A stretch of 48,512 nt of DNA from Opitutus sp. GAS368 (GTDB taxonomy: Bacteria; Verrucomicrobiota; Verrucomicrobiia; Opitutales; Opitutaceae). Location: contig CAMDRP010000011.1 in the NCBI GenBank assembly GCA_945906965.1, positions 1 to 48,512 on the forward strand. The letters are read 5' to 3'. Made by a program: the position numbers and the translations under genes. Under the pieces are notes generated by a model. It saw nothing but the letters and a program-made list of their open reading frames with translations. It did no database searches and was not told the origin of the DNA. Shown here in pieces: positions 15,633-25,111 of the stretch (the first letter of the stretch is position 1; every line of letters starts with the position of its first letter).

Positions 15633-17198
15633 TTAATCGGTGTCGGGTTCGACGTAGTGACAGCCTTGGCTGCGGGGGTTGAGCGTGGCGGCGTGGACGA
15701 CGAGCAGCGCAGTTTGGATGGCGTTGCGCAGCTCGATCAACTCGCGCGTCAGGGCGCAACCGCGGTAAAAATCCTGAATTTCCTCGCGCAACTCGAGCAA
15801 GATACGGCGCGCGCGGGTGAGGCGTTTCGGCGAGCGCACAATGCCGGCGTAGTTCCACATGGTGGTGCGGATCTGGTCGATGTCTTGGCGCACGAGCACG
15901 GGATCCGCCACGCGTGAGGGGCTTTCCCAGGCGCGGGGTTCGCTGAGAGAAAATGGGGCGCGGGCGAGATCCGCGGCATCCGCTTGCGCGGTGAACTTAG
16001 CGCTAGTCAGGCATTCGAGCAGCGAGGTGCTGGCCAGGCGGTTGGCGCCGTGCAGGCCCGTGCAGGCGGTCTCGCCGATGGCGTTGAGGTGGAGAATATT
16101 AGTCCGGCCGTGCAGGTCGGTGTGGACGCCACCGCAGGCGAAATGGGCGGCGGGCACGACCGGGATCGGCGCGCGGGAAATATCCACGCCGTAGCTGAGG
16201 CAGCGCGCATGGATATTAGGGAAACGCTCACGGATAAACGCCGGGGTCATCGCCGAGAGATCCAGGTAGACGCACGTTTCGCCGCTTGTGGAGAGTTCGC
16301 GCTGAATGGTGCGGGCGACGATATCGCGCGGGGCGAGTGAGCCGCGGGGATGCACGGCATCCATGAAGCGTTCGCCTTGGGCGTTGACGAGCACGCCGCC
16401 CTCGCCGCGGAGGGCCTCGGTCACGAGAAAACGCGGGGCGTTTTTCTGCGCGAAAACCGTCGGGTGAAACTGGACGTATTCGAGGTCGATCAGACGTGCG
16501 CCCACGCGGTACGCCATCGCCACGCCGTGGCCGACGCTACCGGGTTGGTTGGTCGAATGCTGAAAAATCTGCCCGAGCCCCCCGGCGGCGAGGATGGTTT
16601 TTTTGGCGACCAGGGCGACCGTCTCGCCGGTCGCGGTGTCGAGCACGTAGGCGCCGAAACACGTGAGCGGTTTGTATTTATCGGCGGCGGACGTGGAATT
16701 GTGCGAGAGCGTGAGTAGGTCGATCGCGACCCACCCGGTGCGACGGGTGATGCGCGGCGTGGCGTTCACGCGGTGCGCGACGCGCTCGAGGATGGCGTGG
16801 CCGGTAGCGTCTTTGGCGTAGATGATGCGTTTCTCGCTGTGGCCGCCTTCGCGCGTTAACTCGAGTTCGCCAGCGGCGGAGCGGTCGAAATCGACGTGGA
16901 GTTCGTCAAGCAGGAGCTCTTTCACGGCGGCGGGCCCTTCGTGGATGAGTTGGGTCACGGCCGCGGGATTCGAGGTGTGGTCGCTAGCGGCCTGAATATC
17001 TTGCGCGAGCGAACCGGTGGCAGTGGTTTCGGCGGGGTCGTAGATGATCCCGCCTTGCGCCCAGTCGCTGTTGGCGGCGAGAGGTTCGGCCAGCGAGAGC
17101 AATTCTACGTTATAACCGAGCCGTGCGGCGTGCAGGGCGTAGGCTGAGCCGGCGAGGCCGGCCCCGATCACCAAACAATCGGTGCGAACGGTACGCAT
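15633..17198 (-). CDS. nadB: L-aspartate oxidase
   Basis: The 521-residue flavoprotein oxidises L-aspartate to iminoaspartate, the first step of de novo NAD synthesis. It shows the N-terminal FAD-binding CLVIGAGLAGSAYALHAA, the WAQGGI motif, the flavin-domain HSTNQPGSVGHGVAMAYRVGA, the substrate-loop sequence MDAVHPRGSLAPRDIVAR, and the FACGGVHTDLHGRT region. Length and motif order match NadB and separate it from fumarate reductase by context. Its ATG overlaps the nadC stop by one base (TAATG), and it is the last gene of the nadA-nadC-nadB operon. Confidence 0.96.
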   Translation of the reverse strand: MRTVRTDCLVIGAGLAGSAYALHAARLGYNVELLSLAEPLAANSDWAQGGIIYDPAETTATGSLAQDIQAASDHTSNPAAVTQLIHEGPAAVKELLLDELHVDFDRSAAGELELTREGGHSEKRIIYAKDATGHAILERVAHRVNATPRITRRTGWVAIDLLTLSHNSTSAADKYKPLTCFGAYVLDTATGETVALVAKKTILAAGGLGQIFQHSTNQPGSVGHGVAMAYRVGARLIDLEYVQFHPTVFAQKNAPRFLVTEALRGEGGVLVNAQGERFMDAVHPRGSLAPRDIVARTIQRELSTSGETCVYLDLSAMTPAFIRERFPNIHARCLSYGVDISRAPIPVVPAAHFACGGVHTDLHGRTNILHLNAIGETACTGLHGANRLASTSLLECLTSAKFTAQADAADLARAPFSLSEPRAWESPSRVADPVLVRQDIDQIRTTMWNYAGIVRSPKRLTRARRILLELREEIQDFYRGCALTRELIELRNAIQTALLVVHAATLNPRSQGCHYVEPDTD

Positions 17199-18052
17199 TA
17201 TTTTTTCGTCGCGGCTCGCGCGGGCAAAATCGTGAGGCTCAAGTCGGCGGCGGGCGCGGAATGGGTGAGCGCGCCGATGCTGATTACGTCCACGCCCGGC
17301 AACGCGTAGTCGCAGAGCGTCTCGAAGCGCACGCCACCAGAAACTTCGACCAGGGCGGTGCCGCCGATCAGCGCAACGGCGCGGCGCACCAGCTCGGGCG
17401 ACATATTATCGAGCAAAATAACTTCGGTGCCAGCGCGGAGGGCCTCTTTCACCTCGGAAAGCGTGGTGGCTTCGACTTCGATTTTGGCCAGATGGGGCGC
17501 GGCGGCGCGCGCGAGTTGCACGGCGCGGGTGAGTGAGCCAGCGGCGGCGATGTGGTTGTCTTTGATGAGGATGTGTTCGCCAAGGGAGGAGCGGTGGTTG
17601 ACGCAGCCGCCGCAGCGGACGGCGTATTTTTCGAGGGCCCGCCAACCGGGGGTCGTTTTGCGGGTGTCGACGACGCGGGTCGTGGTGGCAGCGAGGGCAT
17701 CGGCGTAGCGGCGGGCGAGGGTGGCGATGCCCGAGAGGCGTTGGATGAAGTTGAGCGCGGTGCGCTCGGCGGTGAGCAGCGCGGCGGTCGGGCCGGTGAC
17801 GCTGAGGATGCGGGCGCCGTTTTTGACCCGGGCGCCGTCGGCGGCGCTGAGTTTCACTTTGAGCGCCGGGTCGACGCGGGTGAAGACGGCGGCGGCGACG
17901 CTCAGCCCACAGAGCGTGAGCTCTTGGCGGGCTTCAATGAACGCGCGGGAGCGGTGCGTCGCCGGAAAAATGGCCCGGCTAGTGACGTCGCCGAGGCCAG
18001 CGTCTTCGTCGAGGGCGAGGTCGATCAAGTGAGCGGTGCGGGGGGTGAGCAT
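17198..18052 (-). CDS. nadC: Nicotinate-nucleotide pyrophosphorylase (carboxylating)
   Basis: The 284-residue quinolinate phosphoribosyltransferase converts quinolinate and PRPP to nicotinate mononucleotide, CO2 and pyrophosphate. Motifs include EDAGLGDVTS near the N-terminus, NFIQRLSGIAT, the PRPP-site VVDTRKTTPGWRALEKYAVRCGG, HRSSLGEHILIKDNHI, KIEVEATT and LLDNMSPE, with VEVSGGV near the C-terminus. The start at 18050-18052 (MLTPRTAHLID) lies 17 bases after nadA. The frame continues far upstream, but that stretch runs through nadA and is not coding. Confidence 0.96.
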   Translation of the reverse strand: MLTPRTAHLIDLALDEDAGLGDVTSRAIFPATHRSRAFIEARQELTLCGLSVAAAVFTRVDPALKVKLSAADGARVKNGARILSVTGPTAALLTAERTALNFIQRLSGIATLARRYADALAATTTRVVDTRKTTPGWRALEKYAVRCGGCVNHRSSLGEHILIKDNHIAAAGSLTRAVQLARAAAPHLAKIEVEATTLSEVKEALRAGTEVILLDNMSPELVRRAVALIGGTALVEVSGGVRFETLCDYALPGVDVISIGALTHSAPAADLSLTILPARAATKK

Positions 18053-18069
18053 GAAAAAAAAGGCGCAGG

Positions 18070-19131
18070 TTACTCGCTGGGCGTGAGGGCAAACATCCGC
18101 TCGATGCAGGTGGCGGCGCGGCGGCGGAGGTTTTCCTCTAGGGTGATAATCTGATCGGGCCGCGGGGCTCGCAGGGCGTCGCGGATTTTTTCGAGGGAAT
18201 TTAACTTCATGTAGGGGCAAAGCCGGCAGCCCCCGATGAAGTGTTTTTCGGGGGCCTCGACCTCGAGCCGGCCGACGAGTCCGCACTCGGTGAGCATGAG
18301 AAAATACGGCGCGGGCGTCGTTTTGACGTATTTCATCATCGCGCCGGTGCTGCCGACGAAATCGGCGACCGCGGCGACCTCGGCGGTGCATTCGGGGTGG
18401 GCGACGACTTTGAGGCCGGGGAATTGGGCGCGGGCGGCGGCGACTTGGGCGGCGGTGAACTGGTCGTGGACCATGCACGTGCCGTCGGAAGAGATGATTT
18501 CTTTGGCGATACCGCGGCGCCTGAGTTCGTCGCGGAGGTTGTCGGCCATGAGGCGGTCGGGGACAAATAAGATGCGATGCGCCGGCAGGTTGGCCACGAT
18601 GGTGTAGACGTTGCCAGAAGTGACGCAGACGTCGCTTTCGGCTTTCACCTCGGCGGTGCTGTTGATGTAGCACACGACGGTGGCGTCGGGGTAGAGCGCC
18701 TTGAGTTTACGCACGCCCGCAGCGTCGATCGAATCGGCGAGGGAGCAACCCGAGGCGCGGTCGGGCACGATGACGGTGGCGCCAGGCGAAAGGATTTTAG
18801 CGGTTTCCGCCATAAAAACGACGCCGGCGAAGAGAATGACCTTAGCCTTGGCTTCGCGGGCTTTGAGACTGAGGAAGTAGGAGTCACCCTTGAAATCACC
18901 GACCCCGTAGACGATCTCGGGCTCGACGTAAGAATGGGTGAGAAGGACGGCGTCTTTTTGTTTTTTGAGGTGGTTAATCTCAAGGGTGAGCGGGGCGATT
19001 TCACGGCAAGTCAAGTAGTTCCATTTTTTACCGCGCGGGTCGCATTCGACGTGGAGCAGGGCTTTGAGCAAGCGCTCGGCTTCCAGATCGAGTTCGGCGT
19101 CGCTGGGGGGTGTGAACGTGAGACCAGACAT
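18070..19131 (-). CDS. nadA: Quinolinate synthase A
   Basis: The 353-residue enzyme condenses iminoaspartate with dihydroxyacetone phosphate to quinolinate using a [4Fe-4S] cluster. Three homologous domains are visible, including LTHSYVEPEIVYGVGDFKGDSYFLS and VIVPDRASGCSLADS. The probable cluster cysteines are in VVCYINSTAEVKAESDVCVTS, LTECGLVGRL and GGCRLCPYMK. It is the first gene of the nad operon, whose order is nadA-nadC-nadB. It is divergent from an AraC-type regulator across a 104-base gap, which holds the likely promoter. I see no recognisable NAD-responsive operator. Confidence 0.96.
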   Translation of the reverse strand: MSGLTFTPPSDAELDLEAERLLKALLHVECDPRGKKWNYLTCREIAPLTLEINHLKKQKDAVLLTHSYVEPEIVYGVGDFKGDSYFLSLKAREAKAKVILFAGVVFMAETAKILSPGATVIVPDRASGCSLADSIDAAGVRKLKALYPDATVVCYINSTAEVKAESDVCVTSGNVYTIVANLPAHRILFVPDRLMADNLRDELRRRGIAKEIISSDGTCMVHDQFTAAQVAAARAQFPGLKVVAHPECTAEVAAVADFVGSTGAMMKYVKTTPAPYFLMLTECGLVGRLEVEAPEKHFIGGCRLCPYMKLNSLEKIRDALRAPRPDQIITLEENLRRRAATCIERMFALTPSE

Positions 19132-19235
19132 GCGCTTAACAAAGGCGCTTTGCGGGCGGCGTCAAAAGCGGATCGTGTTACAAAGTGCTATTCCAGCGCT
19201 TGCGCCGGGGAAAATTCATGGTGTTTTAGCGGGGC

Positions 19236-19988
19236 ATGAAACGCGCCCCTGCCGATTCCACCCTTTGCAGCGGTTTGTTGCGGATTGGAGCAGCGGCGCC
19301 GGAAGTGATCGAATTGTTTGATTACCTCGAGGACTTGCCGCTGTGGATGAAAGACGTCGCGGGGACTTACCAGTGGGTGAGCGTCTCGTTCATCCTGAAT
19401 TTCGGGCTGAAAACCCGGGAAGAAGTCATCGGTCACAGCGATTACGATCTTTGCGGCGAGGCGCTCGCCCACCAATACCGCATTGACGACGAACGCGTGT
19501 TGCGCGGCGAGCGGATCCTTTCGCGCGTCGAGCTCGTCGGCCGTTTTGACCACACCGCCCGCTGGTGCGTGACCTCGAAAATCCCCCTGCACGACGCCCA
19601 AGGCAATGTCGTGGGGACCGCCGGCCTCACGCGACCGCTGCCCGCACAGGGCAAGGGCACGCCCGCCGATTCTGCGTTGAGTGAGGCGATCCGTTTCGTG
19701 AGCCAACATTTTGCCGAGCATATTACTAATCAAGAACTCGCAAAAGCCTGTGGCCTCTCGGTGCGCGCCTTCGAGCGCCAGTTTCGCGCTACGTATCAAA
19801 GTTCGCCGCATGATTACGTGCGCCAGATGCGCGTGCGGATGAGCTGCAGCGCGTTGGTGTTTTCCAAAAAATCGCTCGCCGAGGTCGCCAGCACCTTCGG
19901 TTTTGCCGATCAGAGTCATTTTGCGAAGGAATTTCGCCGCATCATGGGCGCCGCGCCCCGCGAATACCGCGCACGTTATCAACGTTGA
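19236..19988 (+). CDS. AraC-family regulator with N-terminal PAS-like domain
   Basis: The 250-residue protein has an N-terminal PAS-like sensor domain (about residues 20-130: LPLWMKDVAGTYQWVS, then GHSDYDLCGEALA, WCVTSKIPLHDAQGNVVGTAG). A C-terminal double helix-turn-helix AraC domain follows (about 150-248) with the classic FGFADQSHFAKEFRR. The PAS-AraC layout is common for sugar regulators in this phylum. It stands at the head of the plus-strand carbohydrate cluster and divergent from nadA, so it probably controls the sugar genes rather than nad. A bipartite motif lies directly downstream of its stop. Confidence 0.88.
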   Translation: MKRAPADSTLCSGLLRIGAAAPEVIELFDYLEDLPLWMKDVAGTYQWVSVSFILNFGLKTREEVIGHSDYDLCGEALAHQYRIDDERVLRGERILSRVELVGRFDHTARWCVTSKIPLHDAQGNVVGTAGLTRPLPAQGKGTPADSALSEAIRFVSQHFAEHITNQELAKACGLSVRAFERQFRATYQSSPHDYVRQMRVRMSCSALVFSKKSLAEVASTFGFADQSHFAKEFRRIMGAAPREYRARYQR

Positions 19989-20020
19989 ACGTCTGGGTGA
20001 GGCGAGGTGACGTTTTTACA

Positions 20021-20048
20021 CAAAAACTTGTCGCAGCCTTTCTATTCG
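20021..20048 (+). promoter_or_regulatory. Shared bipartite motif, copy 2 (putative operator)
   Basis: Same half-sites and ten-base spacer length as at 15560-15587; the spacer bases differ. It ends 74 bases upstream of the FG-GAP gene start and 33 bases after the AraC regulator stop. The position suits an activator site for the carbohydrate cluster. Confidence 0.5.
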
Positions 20049-20121
20049 TTTGTTCGTCTGACCAGTAGGGTCATCGTGCCGTAGTCCCCTTTTGGTCCGA
20101 TTCCCCGCGCCCCAAATCCCC

Positions 20122-21336
20122 ATGACCCTGCATTTGCCCCCTCACGTTCTCTTGGCTGTTGCGGTTGGAGGCTTCGTCGTCTCCGCGGCGTCGGCCGAAA
20201 CGATTTCCTTTAAACGCCAAGCTCTCGACCAGCGTTTTTACGCGGAGAGCATCGCGGCGGCTGATTTTAACCACGATGGTAAACCGGACCTCGTCGCCGG
20301 TCCGTTCTGGTTTGAAGGCCCCGCTTTTACTAAGCGCACCGAAATCGCCGCCCCGCACGCGTTCGATAAAGAAAGTTATTCCAACGCCTTCATCGCCGAT
20401 GCCACCGATATCGACGGCGACGGTTTACCCGACGCGATCCAAGTGGGTTGGCCCGGTCGCCCCGCGCATTGGCTCAAAAATCCCGGCGCCGCCGGCGGCG
20501 ACTGGCCACGGCATTTGATTTATCCGTTCGTCGGCACCGAGTCGCCGCATTTTGTAAAACTCATTGCCGGCCAGCCCGAAGCGTTGATTTTCGCAAGTGG
20601 CAAAAAACTCGGCTACGCCACGCGCAATCCCGCGAACCCCGCGGCGCCGTGGACGTTTCACGCGATTTCTCCCGAGGGCGAATGGCAGCGTTACACGCAC
20701 GGCATCGGCGCGGGCGACATCAACGGCGACGGCCGCGCGGATCTGCTTTCTTACAACGGCTGGTGGGAACACCCCGCCGCGCTCGCCGGTGATCCCGTGT
20801 GGAAATTCCACGCCACCGATTTCGGCCGCGGCGGCGCGCAGATGTATGTTTACGACGTCAACGCCGACGGCCGCGCCGACGTCATCACGAGCATCGAAGC
20901 CCACAAATACGGCGTGAGCTGGTTCGAGCAACTCGCCCCGGCCGCTGGCGCCACCGAGCCCACGTGGCGCGAACACGCCATCCTTAGCCGCGACCCCGCC
21001 GAAAAACTGGGAGGCGTCCAATTCTCCCAACCGCACGCCACCGTCCTCGCCGACATCGACGGCGACGGGCTCCTCGATGTTGTCACCGGCAAACGCTACT
21101 GGGCGCACGGCCCCAAAGGCGACCCCGAGCCCAACGCCGCCGCCGTCATTTATTGGTTCAAACTCACGCGCGACCCGGTCACTAAAGCCGTCACTTACAC
21201 CCCGCACCTCATCGACAACGATTCCGGCGTGGGCACGCAGTTTATCGTCACCGATCTCAATAACGACGGTCGCCCCGATGTCGCCGTCGCCAACAAACGC
21301 GGCGTCTTCGCCTTCATCCAGCAACGCACGCCCTAA
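20122..21336 (+). CDS. Exported FG-GAP/VCBS repeat protein
   Basis: From the ATG at 20122 the product is 404 residues with a signal peptide (MTLHLPPHVLLAVAVGGFVV, cleavage near SAASA). Several calcium-binding beta-propeller repeats follow, each with a D-x-[DN]-x-D-G core: ADFNHDGKPDLV, TDIDGDGLPDAI, GDINGDGRADLL, YDVNADGRADVI, ADIDGDGLLDVV and TDLNNDGRPDVA. It probably folds as an integrin-like propeller in the periplasm or at the cell surface and may bind carbohydrate or partner proteins. It is the first structural gene after the AraC regulator. An upstream TTG start at 20092 is less likely. Confidence 0.87.
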   Translation: MTLHLPPHVLLAVAVGGFVVSAASAETISFKRQALDQRFYAESIAAADFNHDGKPDLVAGPFWFEGPAFTKRTEIAAPHAFDKESYSNAFIADATDIDGDGLPDAIQVGWPGRPAHWLKNPGAAGGDWPRHLIYPFVGTESPHFVKLIAGQPEALIFASGKKLGYATRNPANPAAPWTFHAISPEGEWQRYTHGIGAGDINGDGRADLLSYNGWWEHPAALAGDPVWKFHATDFGRGGAQMYVYDVNADGRADVITSIEAHKYGVSWFEQLAPAAGATEPTWREHAILSRDPAEKLGGVQFSQPHATVLADIDGDGLLDVVTGKRYWAHGPKGDPEPNAAAVIYWFKLTRDPVTKAVTYTPHLIDNDSGVGTQFIVTDLNNDGRPDVAVANKRGVFAFIQQRTP

Positions 21337-21425
21337 GACTTAAACCGCGGCGTAGCCATCAGCTCCCGCCTTTTGACGTTTTTCCTGACGCGCAACATCT
21401 TCTTCTCCCAAACCATTTTTCTCCC

Positions 21426-22697
21426 ATGTCTATCCCCTCCGTCCTCGATCTAAAGATCGTTAAAAAATCCACGCAAAGCCTCGTTGAGGCCGAGCTTTCC
21501 CGCACCGGCGGTTTGTTGCGCCTCGCGCCCGCTTGGGTCCCGCGTTCGTTCCTCCAACCCGGTCTACGCATCAAGCTGCATCCGGATGACACCTACGCCT
21601 ACGGTTTGAATCGCGGCGGCATCGACGAGCGTTGGTTTGCGTCCACCACCGTCACCGCCAACGAAGGCCGCGCCGCCGACGAAGGCTTGAGCTACGTCGT
21701 GATCGGTAATCGCCGCCTCACCCTCGCGCAAGCCGTCGAAGACACCGGCGCCACGCTCGTGGGTAAAGCCATCTGGAAAAAATACGGCAAGTGGCCCGTC
21801 TACTCGAAGTTTTTCGATAACATGGGTCCGATCCCGCACCACATGCATCAAAGTGCCGCGCAGGCGAAGCTCGTCGGCCAAGAAGGCAAACCCGAGTCCT
21901 ACTACTTCCCGCCGCAGCACAACAACGTCGGCAACAATTTCCCATACACCTTCATGGGGCTTGAGCCCGGCACGACCAAGGCGCAGGTGCGCGATTGCAT
22001 CGCCAAATGGAACAAGGGCGACAACGGCATCCTCGATCTCTCTAAAGCCTATCGCCTCAAACCCGGCACCGGCTGGCTCATCGATCCTTGTATCCTGCAC
22101 GCGCCCGGCTCCCTCTGCACTTACGAGCCGCAATGGGGCAGTGACGTTTTCGGCATGTATCAAAACCTCGTCGAGGGCCGCGAAGTACCGTGGTCGCTCC
22201 TCGTGAAAGACATGCCCAAATCCAAACACCAAGACATCGACTTCATCGTCGACCAGCTCGATTGGGACAAGAACGTCGATCCGAACTTCAAGGACAACCA
22301 CTACCTCGAGCCCGTCCCCGTCGCCGACACCCGCAGCGAGGGCTACGTCGATCGCTGGATCGTCTACGGCAAAGTCGACGGCGCGCAATGCTTCACCGCT
22401 AAGGAAATTACCATCGACCCCGGCACCAAGTGCACGGTCAAGGACACCGGCGCTTACGGCCTCATCTGCGTTCAAGGCTCGGGCAAGATCAACGGCGAGC
22501 CGCTTGTTAGCCCGAAGCTCATCCGCTTCCACGAGCTCACCGAAGATGAATATTTCTGCACGGAAGACGGGGCCAAAGCCGGCGTCACGTTTGAAAACAC
22601 CAGCAGCACTGAGCCGCTGGTCTGCCTGCGCTACTTCGGCCCTGAAGTGAATCCCGACGCCCCGAAAATGGGCGCCTACCGCAAAAACAAATTCTAA
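21426..22697 (+). CDS. Phosphomannose-isomerase-like cupin protein
   Basis: The 423-residue protein looks like a divergent type I mannose-6-phosphate isomerase. It has H138-H139-x-H141 and, 16 residues on, E157 in GKPESYYF, resembling the metal-site region and the K-P-E of ManA. The later [14 protein letters not shown] and a C-terminal cupin barrel ([13 protein letters not shown]) also fit. It lacks other ManA sequences and is longer than the minimal isomerases. It is probably cytosolic and isomerises a sugar related to the cluster substrate. The leader before its ATG is C/T-rich without a Shine-Dalgarno. Confidence 0.65.
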   Translation: MSIPSVLDLKIVKKSTQSLVEAELSRTGGLLRLAPAWVPRSFLQPGLRIKLHPDDTYAYGLNRGGIDERWFASTTVTANEGRAADEGLSYVVIGNRRLTLAQAVEDTGATLVGKAIWKKYGKWPVYSKFFDNMGPIPHHMHQSAAQAKLVGQEGKPESYYFPPQHNNVGNNFPYTFMGLEPGTTKAQVRDCIAKWNKGDNGILDLSKAYRLKPGTGWLIDPCILHAPGSLCTYEPQWGSDVFGMYQNLVEGREVPWSLLVKDMPKSKHQDIDFIVDQLDWDKNVDPNFKDNHYLEPVPVADTRSEGYVDRWIVYGKVDGAQCFTAKEITIDPGTKCTVKDTGAYGLICVQGSGKINGEPLVSPKLIRFHELTEDEYFCTEDGAKAGVTFENTSSTEPLVCLRYFGPEVNPDAPKMGAYRKNKF

Positions 22698-22770
22698 TCA
22701 AAAACCGTCGTTTCTCCCGCCCGTTTTTTCCTCCCACCCTCCCATTCACCCCCTAAATCACCTCCTCCCC

Positions 22771-23808
22771 ATGGCTGAAAATAACTTCCCTAAACTCCAC
22801 AACGCTGCCTGGCCCGGTCTCGTCGGCAAAGGTAGCCCCGGCGCCGAGCCGTTTATCGATCTCGACACGATGCTCGACATGACCGCCAAGGCCGAAGTCG
22901 GCGGCGTCAAGTTCGACGGTATCGATCTGTTCCTCTACAATCCGCACACCGATATCGATATCTCCGAGGACGGTATCAAAGCCCTCGCCGCCAAGATCAA
23001 GTCCAAGGGCCTCGTCGTCGGTTCCGTCGTCGCCCCCGTGTGGTTCGATGCCGCCGCCGGCGGTGACGCCGCGGCGCGCGCCAACTGGGTCAACCACGTC
23101 CGCAAAGCCGTCCGCATCGCCAAAAAACTCCGCGATCTCGGCGTGCGCCCCTACGGCGTCGTCCGCATCGACAGCGCCACCAGCGTCAAAACCTGGGACA
23201 CCGATCCCAAGGGCGTCACCAAGCTCATCGCCCAATCCTTCCGCGAAGCCGGTAAGATCGCCAAAGACGCCGGTGAACGCCTCGCCGCCGAAGGCGAAAT
23301 CTGCTGGGGCGGCATGCACAGCTGGAAGAACATGGTGAACCTCCTCGAGGCCGTGAACATGCCCAAAGTCGTCGGCTTCCAAGCCGACATGTCGCACACA
23401 CTGCTTTACACGCTCGGCGAAAACGCCGAAGCCCACCGCATCGTCCCCAAGAATTACCATTGGGAACCTGCCGAGTTTCACAAAGCCATGGTCAAACTCA
23501 CCGCCGCACTCCGCCCGTGGACGATCGATTTCCACGTCGCGCAAAACGACGGCACCGTCTTCGGCTCTGGCTCGCACGAAAAGACCGGCCGCCACTGCCT
23601 CGCCACCGACCCGAAGGGCAAACTCAACATCCCGCGCGACGGCGGCTACTGGCTCCGCGACGGCAAGGGCAAGGTCACCAAAAAAATCAAACACCTCTGC
23701 TGGGACGGTTGCATGTTCCCCAACGAGGTCATGATGAAACAGCAGACCTGGAACGACATTCTCGCCGCCATGATCGAGGTTCGTAAAAACCACGGTTGGG
23801 TCGGCTGA
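22771..23808 (+). CDS. Sugar phosphate isomerase/epimerase (TIM barrel)
   Basis: The 345-residue protein belongs to the AP-endonuclease-2 TIM-barrel family of sugar isomerases and epimerases. Features include [18 protein letters not shown] at the first strands, [33 protein letters not shown] (with E and H as candidate metal ligands), [17 protein letters not shown] and [23 protein letters not shown]. No signal peptide is seen, so it acts in the cytosol. It lies between the cupin and a Gfo/Idh dehydrogenase. Substrate unknown; a keto-sugar or its epimer is likely from context. Confidence 0.82.
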   Translation: MAENNFPKLHNAAWPGLVGKGSPGAEPFIDLDTMLDMTAKAEVGGVKFDGIDLFLYNPHTDIDISEDGIKALAAKIKSKGLVVGSVVAPVWFDAAAGGDAAARANWVNHVRKAVRIAKKLRDLGVRPYGVVRIDSATSVKTWDTDPKGVTKLIAQSFREAGKIAKDAGERLAAEGEICWGGMHSWKNMVNLLEAVNMPKVVGFQADMSHTLLYTLGENAEAHRIVPKNYHWEPAEFHKAMVKLTAALRPWTIDFHVAQNDGTVFGSGSHEKTGRHCLATDPKGKLNIPRDGGYWLRDGKGKVTKKIKHLCWDGCMFPNEVMMKQQTWNDILAAMIEVRKNHGWVG

Positions 23809-23854
23809 GTTTCGCCCGGTTTTATTTTTTAACCTTCAAACGCTCTCCAATCCC

Positions 23855-25000
23855 ATGGCCAAAAAACAACTTCGCGTCGGTCTCATCGGCTACAGCTTCA
23901 TGGGCCGCGCTCACAGCAACGCCTTCCACCAAGTTAACCACTTCTTCCCGTCCACCTACGAAGTCATCCCGCAGGTCGTCTGCGGGCGCGACGAAGCCAA
24001 GGTGAAAGAATTCGCCGCCAAATGGGGCTACAAAGCAATCGAGACGGATTGGAAAAAACTCATCGCGCGCGACGACATTGACGTCGTCGACATCGCCACG
24101 CCCAACAACCTCCACGCCGAGCAAGTCATCGCCGCCGCCAAAGCCGGCAAGATGATCCTGTGTGAAAAACCCCTCGGCCGTAATGGCCCAGAAGCCGAGA
24201 AAATGCTCAAGGCGGTCGAGAAAGCCGGCGTCGCCAACATGGTGTGGTATAACTACCGGCGTTGCCCCGCCGTCGTCCTCGCCAAGCAGTTCATCGATGC
24301 CGGCAAACTCGGCCGCGTGTTCCACTACCGTGCCAACTTCCTGCAAGATTGGACGATCAATCCCGAGTTACCCCAGGGTGGCACCGGCCTCTGGCGCCTG
24401 GACGTCAACGTCGCCGGTTCCGGCGTCACGGGCGATCTGCTCGCGCACTGCATCGACACCGCGCTTTGGCTAAACGGCGGCATCAAAGACGTCAGCGCCA
24501 TGACCGAGACCTTCGTCAAAGAGCGCAAACACAGCCTCACCGGCAAAGTTCAAAAAGTCGGCATCGACGACGCGTGTCTTTTCCACTGCCACTTCAACAA
24601 CGGCTCGCTCGGCCTCTTCGAATCCACGCGTTACGCCCGCGGCCACAAAGCCCTCTACACGTTCGAAGTGAACGGCGAAAATATGTCGCTCAAGTGGGAC
24701 TTGCACGACCTGCATCGTCTCCAAGTTTTCGATTACACCGACAACGGCCCTGAGCGCGGCTGGAAGAGCATCCACGTCTCCGACGGCGATCATCCTTATT
24801 GCGGCAACTGGTGGGTCCCCGGCCTCCAACTCGGCTACGAACACAGCTTCGTGCACGCGATGGTGGAGTTCATCCGCGGCCTTGAAAGCGGCAAGGGCTG
24901 CACGCCCAACTTCAAGGACGGTCTCGCCACCGATTACGTCACCGACGCCGTGCTCAAGTCCGCCGCCACCGGCCGTTGGGCCAAGGTGAAACAAGTCTGA
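23855..25000 (+). CDS. Cytosolic Gfo/Idh/MocA family oxidoreductase
   Basis: The 381-residue protein has an N-terminal Rossmann fold ([18 protein letters not shown]), [21 protein letters not shown], the family motif CEKPLGRN, and [16 protein letters not shown]. The C-terminal alpha/beta domain has [20 protein letters not shown], with D and H positioned like the proton-relay residues of the family. No signal peptide is present, unlike the exported paralogue at 13992-15491. It probably uses NAD(P) to oxidise or reduce a sugar or keto-sugar. A strong hairpin terminator follows it. Confidence 0.9.
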   Translation: MAKKQLRVGLIGYSFMGRAHSNAFHQVNHFFPSTYEVIPQVVCGRDEAKVKEFAAKWGYKAIETDWKKLIARDDIDVVDIATPNNLHAEQVIAAAKAGKMILCEKPLGRNGPEAEKMLKAVEKAGVANMVWYNYRRCPAVVLAKQFIDAGKLGRVFHYRANFLQDWTINPELPQGGTGLWRLDVNVAGSGVTGDLLAHCIDTALWLNGGIKDVSAMTETFVKERKHSLTGKVQKVGIDDACLFHCHFNNGSLGLFESTRYARGHKALYTFEVNGENMSLKWDLHDLHRLQVFDYTDNGPERGWKSIHVSDGDHPYCGNWWVPGLQLGYEHSFVHAMVEFIRGLESGKGCTPNFKDGLATDYVTDAVLKSAATGRWAKVKQV

Positions 25001-25013
25001 TGAATCGCAGGGT

Positions 25014-25048
25014 GGGGCGGGTTCACTTGGGCCCGCCCCCTCTTTTTT
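25014..25048 (+). terminator. Rho-independent terminator
   Basis: GGGGCGGG (25014-25021) pairs with CCCGCCCC (25032-25039) over a ten-base loop and is followed by a run of six T (25043-25048). It would end transcripts from the upstream four genes or act as a partial attenuator before the next isomerase gene. Confidence 0.75.
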
Positions 25049-25111
25049 AGCCTCACAAATTCCCCCGGCGCCCCGGTTTTTGCGTCCCATTTTTTCACCC
25101 GTTTTTCTCCC

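Noticed and set aside
18053-18673. N-terminal extension of nadC frame
   Set aside because: The extension reads through nadA in another frame, is Arg/Pro-rich, and the family starts at MLTPRTAHLID.
20011-20026. GTTTTT-ACAC-AAAAAC hairpin after the AraC gene
   Set aside because: The stem is almost all A/T with no U-tract afterwards, so it is unlikely to terminate transcription; it overlaps the bipartite motif.
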